Assembly: GCF_032854445.1 (NCBI RefSeq) | Contig: NC_088305.1 | Location: 27,800,628 to 27,864,627, forward strand | Direction: 5' to 3' | Length of the DNA stretch: 64,000 nt | Source of the DNA: Liolophura sinensis | Lineage: Eukaryota > Mollusca > Polyplacophora > Chitonida > Chitonidae | Part shown: positions 57,109 through 64,000 of the stretch, in pieces | How positions within the stretch are numbered: the first letter of the stretch is position 1 | Layout of the letters: each line of letters starts with the position of its first letter | Position numbers and translations under genes: made by a program | Notes under the pieces: generated by a model | Database searches by the model: none | Seen by the model: only the letters and a program-made list of their open reading frames with translations | Told to the model about the DNA's origin: nothing

Positions 57109-58030
57109 TGGGTAATAGTCACATGTAACCGGTGAAATAAGACTAAATGGCATCAGACAGCATGTTGACTTACTCCGATTGTCCTCTAGATCCCTGCCAA
57201 TTTCTTTTTCTTACTTCTTTGGTGGATTTGCCAAGAGTTGTTAGAAGATTGGTTCTGCGATTCTTGACCTAAAACGTCCTTTGTGGCTTTATACGAATAT
57301 CTGTTTCGACTCATAAATAATAGACACTTACCTGGGACTAACATCATATATGTTATATTAGTCCCAGTTCTTACCACGCTAAGCCAGCTGAATTGCATTT
57401 TTTGTAAAACCGCGCTTTACGCCAATCTATCCTGATTGAGTGGCATTTATTGTCCCTTGGTTAAACAAGTTCTAGCCATAGTCAGGCTCCAGTGCCGCCG
57501 AAATTGCTTTAAGCCAAAAACATTCAGCCATTCTTCAGTCCGTCAGAACAATGTGGACAATGTAGCAATTTGCCTCTTTGTGCATGTTTGAAACATTGTA
57601 ATGAAAACGAAGTTTTACTTTCTCTTTCAGTGACGGGCAGCTCTTGAAACTGAATAAAGTCCCTTACGGTAGATTGTTACTCTGTCATAGGTAATAGTTT
57701 GTCGTACTTATAATTACACATGTCCACGAAGGCATTTGGGTACATCATCTTGGTCTAAGAAAAACATTAACGGTATATATATATATTTGGCGGACCTTGG
57801 GGTTATTTTTTAGCGGTTTCAGATCCTTATTATTGTAACTGATAATACACATATTGGTATAAACATGTTTTTATGTCCTAGTGTACATGTCTTTAAAATA
57901 GAATTTGTTTTTGATGTTTGCATTGGCAGCCGCCATGGAATTTAAAATAGGTTAAGAGAGTACAGTCATAATATCTCAGTGAGATATCGGGCTCTCACTA
58001 TGATATCAGCAATATCAATGTGATATTGTC
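57109..58030. other. Intergenic stretch, no gene seen
   Basis: Contains a perfect 10-bp inverted repeat (57332-57341 with 57358-57367, arm CTGGGACTAA). Otherwise plain AT-rich sequence. Confidence 0.5.
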
Positions 58031-58044
58031 CAAGGACGAGAAGT

Positions 58045-58205
58045 GATCATTTGTCGCCACTGTTTTCTTTATCACAGATTATGGTAATCTCCATTTCAAG
58101 TGTTCTGCCGTTGTCTGCTGGCGCCAGTGTCTGGGAGATGTTGTTGTTGTTAATTTGGAATGTCTGGGAACGTGTAAGATCTACTCCAATCTGATAAGTG
58201 TCCAT
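58045..58205 (-). repeat. Module b copy 10, outside the array
   Basis: Frame GVDLTRSQTFQINNNN, ISQTLAPADNGRT, LEMEITIICDKENSGDK and a stop. Acceptor and donor dinucleotides are both lost, yet the reading frame is kept. Confidence 0.7.
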
Positions 58206-58369
58206 ATGAGTAAATTCATAAGAATTACATTTTAAGTTACAAGAACTATAAATCATTACTCGAAGCCTGCATATTATCAAAATTTCGTGAATTCCTGGTA
58301 AAGCTCATATCAACGTTGCGGGTGGGGTGAGAGTGTACGTGTTGGGTGGTGGTAGTGGTGATGTGGGGA

Positions 58370-58384
58370 GGGGGGGGGGGGGGG
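58370..58384 (+). repeat. Homopolymer run of 15 G
   Basis: G run at the end of a G-rich stretch (58318-58384, many GGTG and GGGG). Confidence 0.9.
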
Positions 58385-58639
58385 TATCTCGGCACTATTT
58401 TATATTTGCGGCGAAAATATTTTGAATGGACATTTCCGGCAAAATCTTTTTCATCTCAAATCACACAATTAGTGCAATTTGTCCCATCGCCGAATTAGAC
58501 GAGTTGGGTGAAAGCAAGACAAATCGATTTCACCAACAGCGTATCACACGACACGATTTGCCCAAGGTTATAATTTGTAAGAAATGGCGCTTGTTCTACA
58601 GGGCAGCTGACAAGTTGGGAGTTTACTCGAGGCCGTAAC

Positions 58640-59265
58640 AACTTCTGGAAAGGTACTATAGGATTCGCTGACCTTGGACAATTGCGACAGGATTCCCTGA
58701 CCTTGAACAGATGCTGCAAAAATCACTGACCCTGGACGGATAGATGTACAGAAAACCTTGACAGATGCTATACAAGTGACTGACCTTGGATATATGCTAC
58801 AGAAATCACTGACCCTAGGCAGATGCTTCAGAAATCACTGGTTTTGGACAGGCATGGTACAGAAATCACTGATCTTTAACAGGTACTGCAGAAATCAATG
58901 GCCTTGGACAGACGACAATTATCTTGGCAAACAGTTTTAGAAAGAACTGCTTTTCGGAAATACGTTTTTTATGAATCACTGACATACGTTTTAGAGACCA
59001 CTGACCTTGGATAGGCGTTTTAAGGCATCAATGACCTTGAGCGCACTCTTTTAGCACGTTCTTGGAATTACTAACTTTGAGCTTAGAAAGACACTTTTGG
59101 AAATCAATAACCCTTAAAACACTCATATTGGACAAACGTTTTAAGAAATTACTGACTTTGGACAGTTGGTAAAAGGACTAGCATACCCTGGGCACGTGTT
59201 TTTAGGATTAAGTAACTTTGGATTTAATTGTTTAAGGAATTACTGACCTTAGGCACATTTTTTTT
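58640..59265 (+). repeat. Diverged tandem array rich in TGACCTTGG
   Basis: Irregular units of about 30-40 bases built on AGAAATCACTGACCTTGGAC and AGATGCTAC. Exact TGACCTTG occurs near 58669, 58698, 58783, 58991 and 59031, with several one-base variants. Confidence 0.75.
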
Positions 59266-59320
59266 ACGAATCGACGACTTTTGGAAAGACGGACTGACAG
59301 CTTGGATTGAGCATCATGCA

Positions 59321-59469
59321 GGCCTGGCCCCAGTCTCACAAAGATGTCGTACACGTACGATAATCGCACATATAGGACATTGGTACGGTAATAGTGACGT
59401 ACAAAATATCGTACGACAAATATACGATAAAATATGTCGCATGCCGCTTTCTGAAACTGGGCCCAGGCC
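59321..59469. mobile_element. Small MITE with terminal inverted repeats
   Basis: Left end GGCCTGGCCCCAGTCTCACA and right end (reverse complement) GGCCTGGGCCCAGTTTCAGA form an imperfect inverted repeat around about 110 bases containing several CGTACGATA-like motifs. It has no coding capacity, so it is non-autonomous. Confidence 0.7.
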
Positions 59470-60348
59470 CCTTTGTATTGTCTTCATGTTACTGGTTATT
59501 AAATGTGATGACAGCACAGCATTTAGAGTAATTCTAGACCAGCGACGTCTGTATGAATAGCAATCAACAAAATAGCAAATTTCCGTTGGTTTACCTTGTT
59601 CCGCTTAAACTGTGGCGCTGGGGGCGTATATGTGGCTACTGTTTAAGTATTTACATGGACAATTAGAACAAAGCCCCAAAAGGAAAAGTGACAATTTAAG
59701 AGCCAGGACTTAATGCACGTTACACGCGTCCACTGGCTAACTCTAACAATGTCGTGTATACTCCGGGTTTACTCTCACGCCATTGCATTTTATTCTGCAA
59801 ACATTGGACAAACTTTCTTCTTGGTTTTCGTTTCATACCATGAAGTTTCCATTCACATGCAGGTGATCACGGGTGGAACATGCATCATACATGTAGTGGA
59901 AAACGTTGCTCTTTATCAGGTGTCCGAAATCTGTCGACTATAAAAGACTACAGAATAGAGAATTAAACCAAAACAGTGACGACAGTGTGATATTTGGCAA
60001 ATGGTCACATCTTACCGGTGAAATGCGACCTCGTTTCAGTTTACTTCCGTCACTTTTTCATTTCAACAGTTCGTGCTAAAGCTTAAAAAGTGGCAACGAA
60101 TATGCACCCTTGCACCATGACTTAATGAGAATTGGGTTGTAAATGTAGTGATGTTAGCGGTAGTTTATTAGGCGTCATTGGTCTGGAATAACCCAAATTC
60201 CTGTGTGCTCAACAATTTTAGCCCACCAGCAAATTCCTAGTTTACGCATAAGCAAACTAGCAGCACTGCATTCGAGTGTGCAAACGTGCTGGTCAAGTGC
60301 CCAAAGCTTGGAGAAATCCTTAGCCACTCTGTCATAATGGGAAATATG

Positions 60349-60620
60349 TTTACTTATTTATTCGTCTGATTGTGTTCTACGTCGTACTCCAGAATATTTC
60401 ACTTATACTACGGCGACCAGCATTAGTGTGGGAGGAAACCGGGCAGCGCACAGGGGAAACTTACGGCCATCGGCAGACTGTTGGCCGACTTTCCCAGGTA
60501 TGACCTGAGAAGAAGACAGCATTTGCTGGACTTGAACTCACAGCAACTACATTAAGAGGCTTCCGAGTCATTGCGCTGCGTTAACAGGTTATTAACCACC
60601 AGGTCACACAGGCCCCTTGG
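60349..60620 (-). repeat. tRNA-derived SINE, family 1, full length
   Basis: Tail (TTATTCGTCTGATTGTGTTC), body (CAGCATTAGTGTGGGAGG) and complete tRNA-like head (minus strand CCTGTGTGACCTGGTGG, then GTGAGTTCAAGTCC). Confidence 0.8.
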
Positions 60621-63600
60621 GCAAATTTAGTACAACAGGTCATGAAATAAGTTTAAAGATGCTACTATTGTTGTAAATATTTATTCTTTTTTTATGTACA
60701 GTGTAGGACTGAAATATGTCCTGTAACATTTGATGGACTTGTGTGAAGGAGAAAAACAACACAGCACGATAACAGTACAATCAAGTAAGTGTAAGCCTGA
60801 TGAAGCCTTAAAGCAGGTTTTAGATGTGTATGTGAAACAAGGAAACAAGGTATCAGTGAACTTACAACATGTACAAGGATCTATGAAAGATGTGAAACGA
60901 TGTTGACAAATTATCTTTGTTACAGTAACAGAAAGGACAGGATAATACCACAGTGGATAGGTATGACAAATATATATGTAGTGGAAAACATACATATCAA
61001 GCAGGCATGCATATAATACCGGTATATAGCCTATAATGACAGAATTGCTTTTTTATGTGAATGAATAAAACAAAGTGCAGTCTGTACAAGAAAATTGTAA
61101 TTACACAAGGAACAAAAATTGATGGCAAGTAAAACTTTGCTTAGAATACACTGTCTCATGTTAGGTGTCAAAGAATTAAAAAAAAAAACCCAAAAAACAT
61201 CATTAACAAAGTTAAACTATGTAAGGATGTTGAGGAAATGTTGTAAGTATTTAGAAATTTACGTGCAGAAACACAACAAAAAACCTACGTCCTAACATGA
61301 AACAACTTTTTCAGCTGTATACAATGCCATACTTCAAGCTCAAGTTAAAAATCTGTTAAATCTTTCTATCCCTGTAGTTAATTTTAAAACAACTCTAGAT
61401 AATCTGTCAAAGAAGTATTAAGAAAATCTTACTTCTTAAAGGCAAATGTTACATAACAAAGTATCTACACAGCAATTTTGTAACATAGCAGAGATCAACC
61501 ATACATTAGGCCTGTTTGCAGGCTATAATAAAGTAAAACAAGATGTCATTTCACCATATTAACTGAAGCCACAAGGCAATTTATGTATATATTAATAAAC
61601 ACCAATGTTTTAAATGTTCAACAAAAACAATATCATTATTAAAAACATGGTTCCAAAAAAAATTGGCATTCTGACATACGGGGTGAAAGCAATTCAGCAT
61701 AAGAAAAATTCTGCACAATATCAATATGACAGTTTTTAAAATATATAACGACTGGAAAATCAAATAATCAAAATAGCATTTAAAACTTGTACAACTGTGT
61801 GCAAGTCGCACATCAACTGTCGACAGCTGTTAACGATGCAGTACTTATACAGGGTTTTCATGCATAGTAAGGATGTCTGGTGGCTATATCATAGGAACGC
61901 AAGACATATATTTATAGCATGGTTCCAACATGGTCGACAAGCTATTGCTCTGGTATAGTGATGAATGCACTCTGAAACTCTACTGCTGTCATAGCATGGA
62001 CAAGTTCTACTGAGGTTTTACAGACAACAAATGTCTCTAACCACTCATACCGACAAGTCCAGTTAGATCTTCACGATGGCTCAGAGGGTGCAAGATATTC
62101 ATGATCTTAGGAGAACTTTACCACATTGTCAACTTGCCTACTCATTTATGTCCCACAAAGAGACGAAGACAAATTCACAGCATCCGACAAAAGAAGCCAC
62201 CTCATACTTTTCCAGGTCTTCTTGCACATTATAAATAAGAGAATGGCCCATGTTAAAACGGAGGATGTCAGAAACATTACACACCAACCAACTGACTTAA
62301 CCGACAAATCAAGCTTTACAGCTGCTTATCACAGCTAGACGTGCAAGATGAAAGAGCACATTTCGCACCTACTGCACACACAGTAAGATGTCAAGAGCGT
62401 ATCTCCAATAACATACATGCACAATGATTGGTTAACATCTCTTTCTAAAACAGGTTTAAAATAATCTATCAAAAAAGTGAATTCAAAATGTCAACATCAG
62501 CTTTAATTTATGTACAAGTACAGATCTAAATAACTGGATTTCTTCACTGAACAATAAATCTGTAAGGAACTTGCAAACTTAACGATAACTTCTTCACAGT
62601 CATTTTGAATTCAAGTCATTATCCATAACAATATTTTCTTCAAAGTCATTTTGAATTTAAAACCCATGTTTAAAAAACATTCAAGAGAGACAACTTTTTG
62701 TACACATTAAACATGTGTGATACATTGTATTTTCATTCGGAATCAGTACAGTTTGTTAAAAAAATATTTCAATATATTTTTGACAACAGAAACACTTCAC
62801 ACAAAATCATGTAAAATAAATGTATAATACATTTAAAAGAATAAACGGCCACTTGAGTTGGATCATTTTACACTTTCCCATAAAAAATATTTTGGCAATT
62901 TATCAAGGGTAAATTTTATTTTACTTTTTATTTTAATCATGGGTATGATTATAGCAGTCCTGTTGATGATGGAATGTCAGACAAATCTCATTGATAGTTT
63001 ACAAACTTTATCAATAATGGTCATATGGTCCAGAAAGACATGATTCTTTATGAAAGTCACATTCTACTTTCATTGCCTACTTGTACATAGGCAATTATTT
63101 TATGTCTTACTGTCTTCATACACTCACACAAAACAAAGTTGTGGTGCACCAAAGTCAGGTATTCCAGAAAATTGTCAACACCACCACAATTCGCACAAGT
63201 TATATTATTGCTAAGAAATGAAACATAACTTTTTATGTTAATAAATGATTGTAAAGATCTAATTTTCTGGTCAGGGGAGGGAAGGGAGGCATTTACATCT
63301 AGAACAGAGTAGAAACTTTAAATAAAATACATCATACTTGCATGTGACTGTTCATTCTATCTTGATGGAGGCCATAAAACATAACCCACCAAAAACCAGT
63401 TAGTCTAAGCGGTCTACTCTTCTGTTCTTCTCTGTAATACATCACTGCCTTTGCGTAATTGTGCTCATAAAGCAAAAAGGTACATTACAGTTCACAACCA
63501 CAGCAGGCTAACAACAGAGAATGGTATGTCTCACTCCGAACTTCGAAAATTTCCATTAGCCATTTTGTGAGGTCCCACCTAACCACAGGTTACTCCTAAA

Positions 63601-64000
63601 AACTCACCTTTTAAAAGGGAGAGTGACCTCAAGGGAGGTAATTCAGACTAGCCCTATTGTAATTAACTGGATTGCATAGTTAGTATGTTCTTAAATATAA
63701 GCAAGCTTAAGGCAATTTGAAATTTTAATTTACAAATTTGTACACTGATGATTACATTAAGGAAATCGTCGTTCTATATGATTACACGGTAGTCCTTTTG
63801 GCAAATCAGGAAGTTTATGTGGACTAGAGAGCTTTTTGAACCCTGATGATGTCTAATTTCTACAAAGCATTATAATGACAGAAACAAGGCTATTATTAAG
63901 TAATGCATTAAGTACTCACTTCTATGATAATATAATTTGATATCATCTAAAATATGGATAACTCGCATATCACCGATTTACAAAATGTTTGTTCTGATAT
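60621..64000. other. Right end, no gene seen
   Basis: About 3.4 kb of AT-rich sequence without an exon I can recognise or a copy of the repeats above. The even composition would suit a long 3' UTR or intron of a gene beyond the window, but nothing proves it. Confidence 0.4.

Noticed and set aside
56704-57153. Minus-strand frames of 113-149 codons
   Set aside because: They are the 48-bp minisatellite read in three frames.

Overview
The window is intron-rich animal nuclear DNA: AT-rich, with GT/AG introns, tRNA-derived SINEs, microsatellites, minisatellites and one 200-N assembly gap. From memory, the two SINE families resemble repeats seen in molluscs and other lophotrochozoans, so a mollusc is my best guess. 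That attribution is recall and was not tested by a search.

Left third (about 1-23.4 kb): a complete mitochondrial chaperonin locus. HSPD1 (HSP60, minus strand) has 12 coding exons between 17687 and 1428 and encodes 576 residues. HSPE1 (HSP10, plus strand) has 4 coding exons between 19448 and 22391 and encodes 102 residues. The genes are head to head, so about 1.8 kb separates the two start codons. That interval contains three heat-shock-element cores (19141-19326) and the inferred non-coding first exon of HSPD1. All HSPD1 reading phases close exactly across the exons. Its introns carry SINEs, a 33-bp minisatellite, a cluster of X-box-like palindromes and several dispersed repeats.

Middle (about 23.4-35 kb): intergenic DNA with SINE fragments and three (TA)n microsatellites. 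It also holds an inverted, decayed partial copy of the neighbouring homeobox gene: a promoter copy at about 28490-28850 and an exon-1 remnant at 31661-31798.

Homeobox gene (35216-36496, minus strand): three coding exons and 283 residues. It has a Groucho-binding EH1-type motif, a homeodomain split by an intron between positions 44 and 45, and a proline-rich tail. It looks like an NK-class factor near Vent and Bar/Barx. A TATA box at 36622-36628 and a 340-bp upstream block form its promoter.

Right half (about 36.6-58.2 kb): that promoter block (called module c) recurs 11 times in the window. Two further related modules, called a and b, each recur about 10 times. Modules b and a are exon-like and keep a QxLAPAD reading frame. 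They are arranged in a roughly 5.6-kb composite tandem unit (c-b-a-c-b-a) at about 39.6, 46.2 and 51.9 kb, with a broken fourth copy next to the N gap. None of the units contains a recognisable homeobox exon. This array of promoter copies and exon-like modules beside a developmental regulator is the most unusual thing in the window.

Right end (58.3-64 kb): tandem arrays (one 48-bp repeat and one array rich in TGACCTTGG half-sites), a small MITE, a full-length SINE, then about 3.4 kb in which I see no gene.
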